Positions 27,401 to 36,782 of a stretch of 64,000 bases of DNA are shown here, piece by piece. Position 1 is the stretch's first letter. Every line of letters begins with the position of its first letter. The notes beneath the pieces are model-generated. The model was not told the origin of the DNA and did not search any database. It saw only the letters and a list, made by a program, of their open reading frames with translations. Position numbers and translations under genes: made by a program. The stretch is from Rhizobium lentis. Lineage in GTDB: Bacteria > Pseudomonadota > Alphaproteobacteria > Rhizobiales > Rhizobiaceae. The stretch is taken from NCBI RefSeq assembly GCF_014200175.1, contig NZ_JACHBD010000007.1, positions 1 through 64,000 on the forward strand, written 5' to 3'.

Positions 27401-28393
27401 TCAGGCTCCGAGAACGATGTTGGCGGCACTTTCCTTCAGCTCGACGCCGAAGGCGCGCTGATAATGCTCGGCAACCAGCGGGCGCTCCAGCTCGTCGCAC
27501 TTGTTGAGGAAGGTGACGCGGAAGGCGAAGGCGAGATCGCCGAAGATTTCGGCGTTTTCGGCCCAGGTGATGACGGTACGCGGGCTCATGACGGTCGACA
27601 GGTCGCCGTTCATGAAGGCAGCGCGGGTCAGATCTGCGACACGCACCATCTTTGACACGATCTCGCGGCCTTCCCTGTCCTTGCCGAAGCTCTTCACCTT
27701 GGCGGCGACAATATTCGCTTCGTGGTCATGCGGCAGGTAGTTCAGCGTCGTGACGATCGACCAGCGGTCCATCTGCGCCTGGTTGATCTGCTGCGTGCCG
27801 TGATAAAGGCCTGTGGTGTCACCGAGGCCGATCGTATTGGCGGTCGCAAACAGGCGGAAAGCCGGGTGCGGCCGGATGACGCGGCTCTGATCGAGCAGCG
27901 TCAGGCGGCCGGAGGATTCGAGTACGCGCTGGATGACGAACATCACGTCGGGACGACCGGCATCATATTCGTCGAAGACGAGGGCGACATTGTGCTGATA
28001 GGCCCAGGGCAGAATGCCGTCCTTGAATTCGGTGACCTGGAGGCCGTCCTTGACGACGATCGCGTCCTTGCCGACGAGATCGATACGGCTGACATGGCTG
28101 TCGAGGTTGATGCGCACGCAGGGCCAGTTGAGCCGTGCCGCCACCTGTTCGATGTGCGAGGACTTGCCGGTGCCGTGATAGCCGGAGATCATCACGCGGC
28201 GGTTATGGGCAAAGCCTGCGAGAATGGCGAGCGTCGTGTCGCGGTCGAACAGATAGTCGGGATCGAGGTCCGGCACATAGGCGTCGCCCTTGCTGTAGGC
28301 GGGAACGCGGATGTCCGAATCGATGCCAAAGGTCTCGCGGACCGAAACGGTGGTATCGGGCAGTTCAGATATATCCAGGTCGATCTTGCTCAT
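27401..28393 (-). CDS. cobS: Cobaltochelatase subunit CobS
   Basis: AAA+ ATPase partner of CobT. The 330-residue protein shows Walker [12 protein letters not shown] near residue 69, Walker [12 protein letters not shown], and sensor/arginine-finger regions of the MoxR-related type ([14 protein letters not shown]). I chose the ATG at 28393, five bases after GGAG, over an ATG three bases upstream. CobN is not in the window. The upstream 305 bases to the J-domain gene hold nothing I can recognise. Confidence 0.97.
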   Translation of the reverse strand: MSKIDLDISELPDTTVSVRETFGIDSDIRVPAYSKGDAYVPDLDPDYLFDRDTTLAILAGFAHNRRVMISGYHGTGKSSHIEQVAARLNWPCVRINLDSHVSRIDLVGKDAIVVKDGLQVTEFKDGILPWAYQHNVALVFDEYDAGRPDVMFVIQRVLESSGRLTLLDQSRVIRPHPAFRLFATANTIGLGDTTGLYHGTQQINQAQMDRWSIVTTLNYLPHDHEANIVAAKVKSFGKDREGREIVSKMVRVADLTRAAFMNGDLSTVMSPRTVITWAENAEIFGDLAFAFRVTFLNKCDELERPLVAEHYQRAFGVELKESAANIVLGA

Positions 28394-28698
28394 CATGTCT
28401 CCAAGGCGGGTGATGCCACCCGGCCATACTGTCTCAGGCCATGTCGCAACCGTGACGCCGCGATTATCTCCGCGCCCGTCCAGGTCGGAACGTCGGCGAT
28501 ACTTCTCCGGGACTGAAACGAAACCTCGGCGGGATGATGACCGCGTGCGAGCATTCTTGAAAGAGTCCCGGACAAGAAACGCCGCGTCCGGAAGGTCGGC
28601 GGAGGCGATGGGTAAACACGCAAATAGGAGCCGCGTTTGCCTGCGGCCTCAGCCGATTTGGACCATACCCGATTGATGCCTAAGAGCAAGGACGGGAA
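28394..28698. other. Intergenic region upstream of cobS, no feature seen
   Basis: Between cobS and the J-domain gene, both on the minus strand. Open frames here are shadows with no ribosome site. I looked for a cobalamin riboswitch and did not see the B12-box motif. A cobS promoter is presumably here. Confidence 0.5.
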
Positions 28699-29316
28699 TT
28701 AACAAAAACCATTCTGCTTCAACAATTGATAGGCCTGGATGACGGCGCGGAAACGCTCCTCCGAACCGCGGTCACCGCCATTGGCATCCGGATGGTGCTT
28801 CTTGACCAGTTCTTTGTAGCGGCTCTTGATCTCCGCCGACGTCGCATTGGCATGCAGCCCCATCGTATCGAAGGCCTTGCTTTCCAGCGATTTCAGCTTG
28901 CGCGCCTGGGGAAAACGCGGCCCGCTGCCCTTGCCGCCTTCCTTGACGAAGCCGAAGGGATCGCGAACGCGCGTATAAGCGCCGGAGCGGACTTCCGAAT
29001 GCAGCGGACTGTCCTTCGCCGATTTGTTGACGCCGACGGTCCATGTCGGCCGGTGGCCGGTGATCGCCTCTTTCTGGTATCGCGCGATCTCGCCGTCCGA
29101 AAGACCGGAGAAATAGTTGTAGCCCTTGTTGTATTCCTTGACGTGTTCGAAACAGAACAAAAAGAACTGGCCTTCGGCATTGCGTCCGACGGGAGCGCGA
29201 TGCGCACCTTTCTTGTCGCAGCCGTCCCATTGACAGGTAGGCGGCGCCTGCTCTGTCTCCTGCTCGCGTTTGCGGCGTGTTCGGATGCGATCGAAATATT
29301 TGGAATCAAGTCTCAT
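28699..29316 (-). CDS. J-domain protein with N-terminal Cys/His cluster
   Basis: The 205-residue protein carries a J domain at its C terminus (about residues 145-205) with the HPD tripeptide in VKKHHPDANGGD, which stimulates Hsp70 (DnaK) ATPase. Near the N terminus four likely metal ligands appear: Cys28, Cys33, Cys55 and His58 (CQWDGCDKKG and FLFCFEHVK). The start ATG at 29316 was chosen as first Met followed by a family-like RLDSKYFDRIR; longer reading frame upstream is unsupported. It diverges from bolA. The client is unknown. Confidence 0.85.
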   Translation of the reverse strand: MRLDSKYFDRIRTRRKREQETEQAPPTCQWDGCDKKGAHRAPVGRNAEGQFFLFCFEHVKEYNKGYNYFSGLSDGEIARYQKEAITGHRPTWTVGVNKSAKDSPLHSEVRSGAYTRVRDPFGFVKEGGKGSGPRFPQARKLKSLESKAFDTMGLHANATSAEIKSRYKELVKKHHPDANGGDRGSEERFRAVIQAYQLLKQNGFC

Positions 29317-29421
29317 GGCGGCGCTAATTATGGGGCTGTCGCAAGGCGACAACAAGAATTGACAAATGGGAATGTTGCTGGCTTGGTGGGAACCCCTTTC
29401 GCGCAACAGCAAGACCGGATG

Positions 29422-29703
29422 ATGACCCTCAGGACCCGCATCGAAGAAAAACTTGTCGAAGCCTTCGCGCCCGAACGCCTAAGCGTCATCGACGAAAGCC
29501 ACCTGCATGCCGGCCATCAGCCCGATATCACAGGCACCGGCGAAACCCACATGCGGGTGAGGATCGTTTCGGCGAAATTCGCCGGCCTGTCGCGGCTGGC
29601 GCGCCACCGCGCCATCACGGATCTGTTGAAACCGGAACTCGATGCCGGCCTGCACGCGCTGGCCGTCGAACCGGCGGCACCCGGCGAGGCGACGCGATGG
29701 TAG
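29422..29703 (+). CDS. bolA: BolA family protein
   Basis: Ninety-three residues of a single BolA domain. The conserved residues H-x-H (ESHLHAGH), GETHMRVRIVSAKF and the LARHRAITDLL helix are present. BolA proteins partner with monothiol glutaredoxins in Fe-S trafficking or act as transcription factors. Two adjacent ATG codons (29419 and 29422) are possible starts. It is divergent from the J-domain gene. Confidence 0.9.
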   Translation: MTLRTRIEEKLVEAFAPERLSVIDESHLHAGHQPDITGTGETHMRVRIVSAKFAGLSRLARHRAITDLLKPELDAGLHALAVEPAAPGEATRW

Positions 29704-29745
29704 CAGCGTCTATATGGGGAATGACCGCCGGCGATCCAAGCGGGA

Positions 29746-31056
29746 TCAGGCGGATTTCGCGCCGTCTTCCCCGGCCGGACGGATGCGCAGCTTGGTAATG
29801 CGGTTCTTCTCCCGCTTCATGACGACGAAACGTTTGCCGTAAAAGGTGAAGGCCTGGCGCTCTTCCGGAATGGTCATCGATTCATGGATGACGAGGCCGG
29901 CGATCGTCGTTGCCTCCTCGTCGGGCAGGTTCCAGTCGAGCGCACGGTTCAGGTCGCGGATCGGCACGCCGCCATCGACGACGACCGAACCATCCGCCTC
30001 CTGGCGCACGCCCTGAATCTCGATGTCGTGCTCGTCGGAAATGTCGCCGACGATTTCCTCGAGAATATCCTCGAGCGTGACGATGCCCTGCACCTCGCCA
30101 TATTCGTCGACGACGACGGCGAAATGCTGTTTGCGGCGCAGGAACGCATTGAGCTGGTCTTCGAGGTTGGTGCTGTCGGGCACGAACCACGGCTTCTGCG
30201 CGATCTTGACGATATCCAGGTTCTGCGGCTCCATGTTCGGCTCGGCCAGTGCGCGCAGCAGATCCTTGGCATGGACGACGCCGATGATGTTGTCGATCGT
30301 GCCGCGCCAGAGCGGCATGCGCGTATAGGGGCTTTCAAGGATGGCGCGCACCACCGTTTCCGGCGGATCGTCGGCATTGATTGCCCGCATCGCGGTGCGG
30401 TGGACCATGATGTCTGACAATTCCAGCTCACCGAGGTCGAGCACGCCGCCGAGCCGGTCGCGATCGGCCTTTACCACCGATCCCTCACGGTGGAGCAGAT
30501 CGACGGCGCCGCGCAGTTCCTCATGCGCCGTCAGCATCGACACCTCCCGTGAGAGATTGATGCCGAACAGTGCCAAAATCTGCCGCACGACCGCATTGAC
30601 GAAGGAGGAGGCCGGTCCGACGACGGCGACGAAAAGCCTGGCTGGAAGCGCCACCGCAAGCGCGAAGCGCTCCGGCGTCGAGATCGCCCAGCTCTTCGGC
30701 AGCACTTCCGCGAAGATGACGAGGATGACGGTCATCGCCAGCGTCGCCAGCGCCACGCCGGAACTGCCGAACAACCCGAGAAACACGCTAGTGGCGATCG
30801 ACGACGACAGGATATTGGCGAGATTGTTGCCGATCAACAACGCGCCGATTAGCCGGTCGCGCCGTTCGATCAGCTGGCGGACGAGGCCGGCGCGCTCGTC
30901 GCCGTTGACCTCAAGCGTATGGATGCGGCTGCGCGAAACGGCGGTCAGCGCGGTTTCCGAGCCGGAAAAGAAGGCGGACATCAGCACGAGGGCCGTGATC
31001 GAAAGGATCTCCGGCCAATATGTCGCGAGAAATGCCAGAGCGCCTTCGACCGTCAT
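29746..31056 (-). CDS. CNNM/CorC family membrane protein (hemolysin-like) with CBS pair
   Basis: A 436-residue protein with the DUF21 (CNNM) four-helix membrane domain (first ~200 residues, beginning SALVLMSAFFSGSETALTAVSR), two CBS domains (about residues 215-330), and the C-terminal CorC_HlyC domain (DGSVVVDGGVPIRDLNRAL). The family handles Mg2+/Co2+ efflux or related ion homeostasis. Its first codon overlaps the last base of aroB's stop, so it is the last gene of the aroK-aroB operon and translationally coupled. Confidence 0.9.
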   Translation of the reverse strand: MTVEGALAFLATYWPEILSITALVLMSAFFSGSETALTAVSRSRIHTLEVNGDERAGLVRQLIERRDRLIGALLIGNNLANILSSSIATSVFLGLFGSSGVALATLAMTVILVIFAEVLPKSWAISTPERFALAVALPARLFVAVVGPASSFVNAVVRQILALFGINLSREVSMLTAHEELRGAVDLLHREGSVVKADRDRLGGVLDLGELELSDIMVHRTAMRAINADDPPETVVRAILESPYTRMPLWRGTIDNIIGVVHAKDLLRALAEPNMEPQNLDIVKIAQKPWFVPDSTNLEDQLNAFLRRKQHFAVVVDEYGEVQGIVTLEDILEEIVGDISDEHDIEIQGVRQEADGSVVVDGGVPIRDLNRALDWNLPDEEATTIAGLVIHESMTIPEERQAFTFYGKRFVVMKREKNRITKLRIRPAGEDGAKSA

Positions 31057-32186
31057 CAGGGGTGTTTTTCCCGGAGAAAGCTGATCACCTCGGAGGCCGG
31101 GACGTCGTCGGCGACGAAGGACTGGCCGATGCCGCGCGTCAGGATGAAGGTGAGCTTGCCGCGCTTGACCTTCTTGTCCTGCGCGATCGCATCCATCAGC
31201 ACCTCGGCCGGCGGCAGCTCGCCCGGAATGTCGGACATCCGGGTCGGCAGGCCGACCGCCTGCAGATGCCGCTCGACGCGGCGCGCATCGTCGGGGCTGG
31301 CAAGGTTCATCCGTGCGGAGAATTCATGGGCCAGCACCATGCCGATCGAAACTCCTTCGCCGTGCACAAGGCGGCGGCTGTCATAGGTGGTGGCCGCTTC
31401 CAGCGCATGGCCGAAGGTGTGGCCGAGATTGAGCAACGCCCGCTGACCGGTCTCGCGCTCGTCGGCGACGACGACATCGGCTTTTGCCTGGCAGCTGGCG
31501 GCGATCGCTGCGATGCGGGCGGCGCCCCCGGCAAACACGGCCTTCCAGTTCGCTTCCAGCCAGGCGAAGAAATCCGGCTTGTCGATCAGACCGTATTTCG
31601 CGACCTCGGCGTAACCGGCGCGGAATTCCCGCTCGCTCAGCGTATTCAATACGTCGGTGTCGGCGAGGACCAGGTCCGGCTGATGGAAGACGCCGATCAG
31701 GTTTTTGCCGTGGCGGGAATTGATGCCGGTCTTGCCGCCGACGGAGGAATCGACCTGCGCCAGCAGCGAGGTCGGCACCTGCACGAAGCGCACGCCGCGA
31801 CGCACAATTCCGGCCGCAAACCCCGAAAGGTCGCCAATGACGCCGCCGCCGAGCGCGATGACGCAGTCGTTGCGCTCGACGCGGGCTTCCAGCACCTTAT
31901 CGCAAGCCGTCATCAGATGTTCGAAACTCTTCGTCTTCTCGCCGGCCGGCAGCACGACCGCAGCCGAGGCAATGCCCGCCGCATCGAGGCTGGCAACGAG
32001 GGCGTCGAGATAGAGCGGCGCGACATGTTCGTCGGTGATGACAGCCGCCTTGCGGCCCTTGAGGCGCGAAGCGATCTCGGCACCGGCCCGCGCAATCAGC
32101 CCCGGCCCGATCAGGATGTCGTAGGCGCGCTCGCCGAGCGGCACATGCACGGTCTGGACGGCCGGCGCGGAGCTTATCGCATTCAT
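31056..32186 (-). CDS. aroB: 3-dehydroquinate synthase
   Basis: Second step of the shikimate pathway (DAHP to 3-dehydroquinate). Motifs in order: VVLPAGEKTKS, ALGGGVIGDLSGFAAG, QVPTSLLAQVDSSVGGKTGI, HGKNLIGVFHQP and LNLGHTFGHALE, giving NAD and metal sites. 376 residues is normal. It overlaps aroK by four bases at the start, and the CNNM gene by one base at the end. Confidence 0.97.
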   Translation of the reverse strand: MNAISSAPAVQTVHVPLGERAYDILIGPGLIARAGAEIASRLKGRKAAVITDEHVAPLYLDALVASLDAAGIASAAVVLPAGEKTKSFEHLMTACDKVLEARVERNDCVIALGGGVIGDLSGFAAGIVRRGVRFVQVPTSLLAQVDSSVGGKTGINSRHGKNLIGVFHQPDLVLADTDVLNTLSEREFRAGYAEVAKYGLIDKPDFFAWLEANWKAVFAGGAARIAAIAASCQAKADVVVADERETGQRALLNLGHTFGHALEAATTYDSRRLVHGEGVSIGMVLAHEFSARMNLASPDDARRVERHLQAVGLPTRMSDIPGELPPAEVLMDAIAQDKKVKRGKLTFILTRGIGQSFVADDVPASEVISFLREKHP

Positions 32187-32773
32187 GACGCTGCATTTTC
32201 CTTCTGAGCTTCGATCACCGCCTTCAGCACCTCGTCGGCCATGATTTCCTTGCGCACATCGCGCGAGAGCACGGTCAGATCGGCCTGGGCGTAGATCGGA
32301 TACCGTGCGTTCATCAGGTTTTCGAGCGTCTGCTTCGGATTTTCGGTCTTGAGCAGCGGCCGCGTGTCGCGTTTGTTGACCCGTTCCCAGAGCACGTCGA
32401 GATCCGCCTTCAGCCAGACCGAAAGGCCGCCCCTCTTGATATGCCTGCGCGTCCGCTCGTTGACGAAGGCGCCGCCGCCGGTGGAGACGACGCGCGGACC
32501 GCTCTTCAGCAGACGCTTCATGACCCGCGTTTCCAGCGCCCGGAATTCGTCCTCGCCATAGGCCGCGAAAAGTTCGGCGATCGTCATGCGCGACACTCGC
32601 TCGATTTCGTGGTCGCTGTCGATGAAGGGAATGCCGAGCTGGCTGGCGACAATCCGCCCGACCGAGGATTTTCCCGCCCCCATCAGGCCGACAAGGATCA
32701 GATTGCGTGAACCGAGCGCGGCGCGAGCTCTGTCTTTCAGGCTGTCAGCAACGGTCAGCAGTGGTTCACTCAT
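32183..32773 (-). CDS. aroK: Shikimate kinase
   Basis: Phosphorylates shikimate. P-loop LMGAGKSSVGRI near residue 25, FIDSDHEIE (shikimate-binding DxD), STGGGAF and the lid KRDTRPLL are present. I start at ATG 32773 (MSEPLLTVADS); an ATG four codons upstream at 32785 is also possible. The 196-residue protein is first gene of an aroK-aroB-CNNM operon. A divergent promoter region of 148 bases separates it from the small gene upstream of xerD. Confidence 0.97.
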   Translation of the reverse strand: MSEPLLTVADSLKDRARAALGSRNLILVGLMGAGKSSVGRIVASQLGIPFIDSDHEIERVSRMTIAELFAAYGEDEFRALETRVMKRLLKSGPRVVSTGGGAFVNERTRRHIKRGGLSVWLKADLDVLWERVNKRDTRPLLKTENPKQTLENLMNARYPIYAQADLTVLSRDVRKEIMADEVLKAVIEAQKENAAS

Positions 32774-32921
32774 CGGTCCATTCACACTTTGTTTGCAAAC
32801 CGTATCGACAAATGCAGATGGAGCGTCAAGTCGCGGACAAGGGAATCATGGCTTGAATACCGCTTCTTGCACTTGCAGATACGCTTCTTATAACAGAAGC
32901 AGAGCATGAAGGAGTTGCCGG

Positions 32922-33098
32922 ATGCCGACCCTGTTCCGTTTTCTGTTCGTCTGCGCGATCCTCGCCGGGACGGTTTACGGAGCGATGTGGGGGCTTGCGA
33001 CCTTCGTGGAGCCCGAGCCGCGCGACGTGACAATCCGCATTCCGTCCGAACGGGTCAATCCGCCGGCGACGGGCGCGATCGGCACGACCAGGAAGTGA
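32922..33098 (+). CDS. 58-residue single-pass membrane protein upstream of xerD
   Basis: ATG with AAGGAG eight bases upstream encodes 58 residues: an N-terminal membrane helix ([20 protein letters not shown]) and a polar tail with [17 protein letters not shown]. It ends five bases before the xerD start, so the two are probably co-transcribed. Similar small proteins occur before xerD in related rhizobia to my knowledge, but no function is known. Confidence 0.7.
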   Translation: MPTLFRFLFVCAILAGTVYGAMWGLATFVEPEPRDVTIRIPSERVNPPATGAIGTTRK

Positions 33099-33103
33099 CC
33101 GGC

Positions 33104-34057
33104 ATGGTGGATCTCGGCCGCGTCCATGTGGAATCCTTCCTGGAAATGATGAGCGCCGAACGAGGCGCCGCCGCCAACACGCTGCAATCCTATGAGCGCG
33201 ATCTCGATGACATGAGGTCCTTCCTGAACGGCCGCAGCATCAGGTTGACCGAAGCCGCCTCCGCCGATCTTTCCGCCTATCTCGCCTCGCTCGCCAGCCA
33301 GGGTTTCAAGCCCTCCTCGCAGGCGCGCCGGCTTGCGGCCATGCGGCAGTTCTACAAGTTCCTCTACGCAGAAGGCATTCGCACCGACGACCCCACCGGC
33401 GTGCTCGACGCGCCGAAGAAAGGCCGGCCGCTGCCGAAGACGATGGGGGTCGAGGAGGTCGGCAGGCTGCTATTCCAGGCGCAGACCGAGGCCGAGGATC
33501 CGGCCCCGGGCCAGTTGCAGCGCCTGCGCATGCTGGCGCTGCTGGAGTTGCTCTATGCCACCGGCATGCGCGTCAGCGAGCTCGTCTCGCTTCCCGCCCG
33601 CGTCCTCGACCAGGAGGGCCGCTTCCTGATGATCCGCGGCAAGGGCAACAAGGAGCGGCTAGTGCCGTTGTCGCAATCGGCGATCAGGGCGCTGAAATCC
33701 TACGGGCGGCTGCTGACGACCGAAAATGCCGTGGCGAAGGAGCCGCAGGAAAGCCCCTGGCTGTTTCCGGCCGCCTCGAAGGAGGGCTACCTGCCGCGTC
33801 AGGTCTTTGCGCGCGACCTGAAGAACCTAGCGATCCGCGCCGGTCTGACGCCGTCGCTGATCTCGCCGCATGTCATGCGCCACGCCTTTGCCAGCCATCT
33901 GCTCGCCAACGGCGCCGATCTACGCGTCGTGCAGGAACTGCTCGGCCATTCGGACATTTCGACCACACAGATCTACACACATGTGCTCGAAGAGAGGCTG
34001 CAGCAGCTCGTCCAGACGCATCACCCCCTTGCCAAACAGGCGAAAAAGCACGAATAG
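33104..34057 (+). CDS. xerD: Site-specific tyrosine recombinase XerD
   Basis: Resolves chromosome dimers at dif with XerC. The 317-residue protein has the N-terminal SAM-like core-binding domain ([14 protein letters not shown]) and the C-terminal catalytic domain with Arg in [12 protein letters not shown], His-x-x-Arg in [12 protein letters not shown], His in [13 protein letters not shown] and the nucleophile Tyr in IYTHV. This is the housekeeping recombinase, not a phage integrase. It starts at ATG 33104; a longer frame upstream overlaps the small gene. Confidence 0.95.
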   Translation: MVDLGRVHVESFLEMMSAERGAAANTLQSYERDLDDMRSFLNGRSIRLTEAASADLSAYLASLASQGFKPSSQARRLAAMRQFYKFLYAEGIRTDDPTGVLDAPKKGRPLPKTMGVEEVGRLLFQAQTEAEDPAPGQLQRLRMLALLELLYATGMRVSELVSLPARVLDQEGRFLMIRGKGNKERLVPLSQSAIRALKSYGRLLTTENAVAKEPQESPWLFPAASKEGYLPRQVFARDLKNLAIRAGLTPSLISPHVMRHAFASHLLANGADLRVVQELLGHSDISTTQIYTHVLEERLQQLVQTHHPLAKQAKKHE

Positions 34058-34119
34058 GACCGGCGACAAGGGGCGGAGCCAGGAAAACGCCCCGGGCACA
34101 AGGAACGGAAACGCACCTC

Positions 34120-35073
34120 ATGCACAATTATCTCGACTTCGAAAAGCCGATCTCCGACCTCGAAGGCAAGATCATCGAGCTGAAGAAGCTCGCGACGGAA
34201 GACGAGAGCATCGACACCACCGACGAGATCAGCCGGCTGGAGGTTCGCGTCCGTGAGGCGATCGTCGAAATCTATTCCAAGCTCAACGCCTGGCAGAAGA
34301 CGCAGGTCGCCCGCCATCCGCAGCGCCCGCACTTCGTCGATTACGCCAAGACGCTGTTTCAGGAATTCACGCCGCTGGCCGGCGACCGCAAGTTTTCCGA
34401 GGATGCCGCCATCCAGGCGGGCCTTGCCCGCTTCCGCGGTCAGCCTGTCGCCGTCATCGGCCAGGAAAAGGGCAACGACACCAAGTCGCGACTGAAACAC
34501 AATTTCGGCAGCCCCCGCCCGGAAGGCTACCGCAAGGCGATCCGCATCCTTGAAATGGCTGATCGTTTCGGCCTGCCGGTGATTTCGCTGGTGGATACGG
34601 CCGGCGCCTATCCCGGCGTCGGCGCCGAAGAGCGCGGCCAGGCCGAGGCGATCGCCCGCTCGACGGAAATGTGCCTCGGCGTCAAGGTTCCCCTCGTTTC
34701 CGTCGTCATCGGCGAAGGCGGCTCTGGCGGCGCGATCGCGATCGCCACCGGCAACAGGGTCTATATGCTCGAGCATTCGATCTACAGCGTCATCTCGCCG
34801 GAGGGCGCCGCGTCCATTCTCTGGCGCGATTCGACCCGCGCCCGGGAAGCGGCGACCAACATGAAGATCACCGCCGAAGACCTGAAGTCGCTTGGCGTCA
34901 TCGATGGCATCATTTCCGAGCCGCTCGGCGGCGCCCATCGCGATCCCGACAGCGTCATAGCCGCAACCGGCGATGTCATCGCCAATGCGCTCGGCGAAAT
35001 GGCATCGCGTTCCGGCGAACAGCTGCGCAACGAACGGCGCCAGAAATTCCTCAATATGGGCCGCAACCTCTAA
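34120..35073 (+). CDS. accA: Acetyl-CoA carboxylase carboxyltransferase subunit alpha
   Basis: Transfers carboxyl from biotin to acetyl-CoA, the committed step in fatty acid synthesis, as an alpha2beta2 complex with AccD. The 317-residue protein begins [15 protein letters not shown] and has the carboxyltransferase core motifs GRPVAVIG-like ([12 protein letters not shown]), [15 protein letters not shown] and [12 protein letters not shown]. Start ATG at 34120. AccA is normally unlinked to accD, and no accD is in the window. Confidence 0.97.
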   Translation: MHNYLDFEKPISDLEGKIIELKKLATEDESIDTTDEISRLEVRVREAIVEIYSKLNAWQKTQVARHPQRPHFVDYAKTLFQEFTPLAGDRKFSEDAAIQAGLARFRGQPVAVIGQEKGNDTKSRLKHNFGSPRPEGYRKAIRILEMADRFGLPVISLVDTAGAYPGVGAEERGQAEAIARSTEMCLGVKVPLVSVVIGEGGSGGAIAIATGNRVYMLEHSIYSVISPEGAASILWRDSTRAREAATNMKITAEDLKSLGVIDGIISEPLGGAHRDPDSVIAATGDVIANALGEMASRSGEQLRNERRQKFLNMGRNL

Positions 35074-35269
35074 GACAAGTTGCGCTTTTCAGCGATTGAG
35101 GCCAAATCTTGGCCACATTGATATTATCTGTAACATTCGCGCTTGCGGGGATGTTCGGGGCACGTCATAGGCTGATAAGGTTTTATAAAGTATAAGCCGC
35201 CTATGATTCCTTCCAGTGCCCGAACTCCATAGGCGGACCGGGTCGCACTATCTTTATGGGCTAATTTGG

Positions 35270-36502
35270 ATGCGCATACGTCATTTTGCCTATGTTTCCC
35301 TCATCGCGCTGGCTCTCGCCGGCTGCAACGATACGCTGGAAACCGCGCAGGTTGATCTCTCCAAGGTCAAGAACAAGGTCGAGCAGCCGCTCCCTCCCCA
35401 TATCCTCAACGCCATGGCCGCCAAGGGCATGGACCGCAATTCGCCTATCATGATCCGCATCTTCAAGGAAGAAGGTGCAATGGAGATCTGGAAAGCGAAG
35501 ACCGACAACCGTTTCGACAAGATCGCCGATTACAAGATCTGCGCCTGGTCCGGCCGCCTCGGTCCGAAGGTCAAGACCGGCGACCGGCAGGCGCCGGAAG
35601 GCTTCTACGAGCTGACACGCGCCAACCTGAACCCGAATTCCAAATATTATCTGGCGATCAACACCGGCTTCCCGAACCGCTACGACGCGGTGAACGGCCG
35701 CACCGGCTCCGATCTGATGATCCACGGCGCCTGCTCGTCCTCCGGCTGCTATTCGATGACCGACCAGCAGGTGCTGGAGATCTATGCCTTTGCCCGCGAC
35801 GCCTTCAAGGGCGGCCAATCGACGGTGCAGCTGCAGGCCTTCCCCTTCCGCATGACGGCGGAAAACATGGTCAAGCATCGGCTTGACCCGAACTACGACT
35901 TCTGGAAGATGCTGAAGGTCGGCTACGACAATTTCGAAGTGACGAAGCGCCCGCCCGAGGTGAACGTCTGCGAGAAGAAATATGTCTTCAACCAGCAGGC
36001 AACCGATGGCGGCGCCTTCAACGCCGCCGGCAAATGCCCTGCCATGTCGACGCCGCCGGCGCTGACGGCCGCCCTTGCCTCCTACGGCAAGACCTATGAT
36101 GCCGAGTATGCCAAGGCGATGAGCAAATATGACGGCATGGCCTGGTACGACCCTTCCGAAGCCGAGCGCAAAGCCGTGGTCGCCAAGCTGCGCAAGGGCC
36201 GCGAACTCGCCTTCGCGCCGACCGGCACCTCTCTCGAAGCCGGCCGCATGGTCAAGGTCGCCGAACTCGAAGACCTGATGGCCAAGCGCACGACGCAGAG
36301 CCTCACCGCCAACTCCGCGGCCGGCGCTATGCCGACAACGCCGGCCCAGCCGCAGGCAACGACCGTTGCCGCCGCGGCGCCTGCGGTCGTGCCGGTGCCG
36401 ATGCAGAATCCGCTGGCCTATACCGCGCCCGCGCCCGAACCACAGGAGACGGCAGAAGCCGCGGCAAAGAAGCCGTTCTGGAAATTCTGGGCGCGGAACT
36501 GA
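35270..36502 (+). CDS. L,D-transpeptidase family lipoprotein (YkuD/YafK type)
   Basis: A 410-residue lipoprotein precursor with lipobox LAGC near residue 17. The catalytic motif HGACSSSGCYSMTD near residue 155 is the HG..SxGC of L,D-transpeptidases, which form 3-3 cross-links or attach proteins to peptidoglycan. The C-terminal third is Pro/Ala-rich, ending in a basic KFWARN. Length is longer than YafK. I chose the ATG at 35270; ribosome site is weak. The 196 bases before it contain a small hairpin (GGCCAA/TTGGCC at 35100-35114) after accA. Confidence 0.85.
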   Translation: MRIRHFAYVSLIALALAGCNDTLETAQVDLSKVKNKVEQPLPPHILNAMAAKGMDRNSPIMIRIFKEEGAMEIWKAKTDNRFDKIADYKICAWSGRLGPKVKTGDRQAPEGFYELTRANLNPNSKYYLAINTGFPNRYDAVNGRTGSDLMIHGACSSSGCYSMTDQQVLEIYAFARDAFKGGQSTVQLQAFPFRMTAENMVKHRLDPNYDFWKMLKVGYDNFEVTKRPPEVNVCEKKYVFNQQATDGGAFNAAGKCPAMSTPPALTAALASYGKTYDAEYAKAMSKYDGMAWYDPSEAERKAVVAKLRKGRELAFAPTGTSLEAGRMVKVAELEDLMAKRTTQSLTANSAAGAMPTTPAQPQATTVAAAAPAVVPVPMQNPLAYTAPAPEPQETAEAAAKKPFWKFWARN

Positions 36503-36507
36503 ACGGC

Positions 36508-36732
36508 TTGAACCCCGTTCTCTACGATCTTCGCGGCCTGAAATGCCCACTCCCTGTGATGAAGACACGCAGGAAGCTTGACACCATGGCAAGCGGCGCG
36601 CTCATCCTCGTCGATACCAGCGATCCGATGGCGGTGATCGACATGCCGCATTTCTGCAATGAGGACGGTCACGAGCTGGTCGAAACGGAAAAGACCGAAA
36701 ACGGCCATCGCTTCCTGATCCGCAAGCGCTAA
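36508..36732 (+). CDS. tusA: TusA-family sulfurtransferase
   Basis: A 74-residue sulfur-carrier protein with the active-site motif LRGLKCPLPVMKTR, where the Cys takes the persulfide. TusA proteins relay sulfur for tRNA thiolation and cofactor synthesis. The start is TTG (36508) five bases after the L,D-transpeptidase stop; another start may exist, as no ATG is at hand. A weak hairpin (GATGCCG/CGGCATC 36761-36781) follows the stop. Confidence 0.85.
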   Translation: MNPVLYDLRGLKCPLPVMKTRRKLDTMASGALILVDTSDPMAVIDMPHFCNEDGHELVETEKTENGHRFLIRKR

Positions 36733-36782
36733 AACTGTTCTGCATTAAATAGTCAGAGCAGATGCCGTCCTAAGCGGCATCA

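Noticed and set aside
25811-27655. 614-codon plus-strand frame opposite cobT and cobS
   Set aside because: Shadow of cobT: its composition is Arg/Asp/His/Leu-rich as expected from antisense of a GC-rich gene, and it crosses two real genes.
28394-28698. Cobalamin riboswitch upstream of cobS
   Set aside because: No B12-box or extended aptamer fold was visible on the minus strand.
33104-34057. Tyrosine recombinase as a mobile-element integrase
   Set aside because: Sequence and length match the housekeeping XerD, and neighbours are core genes.
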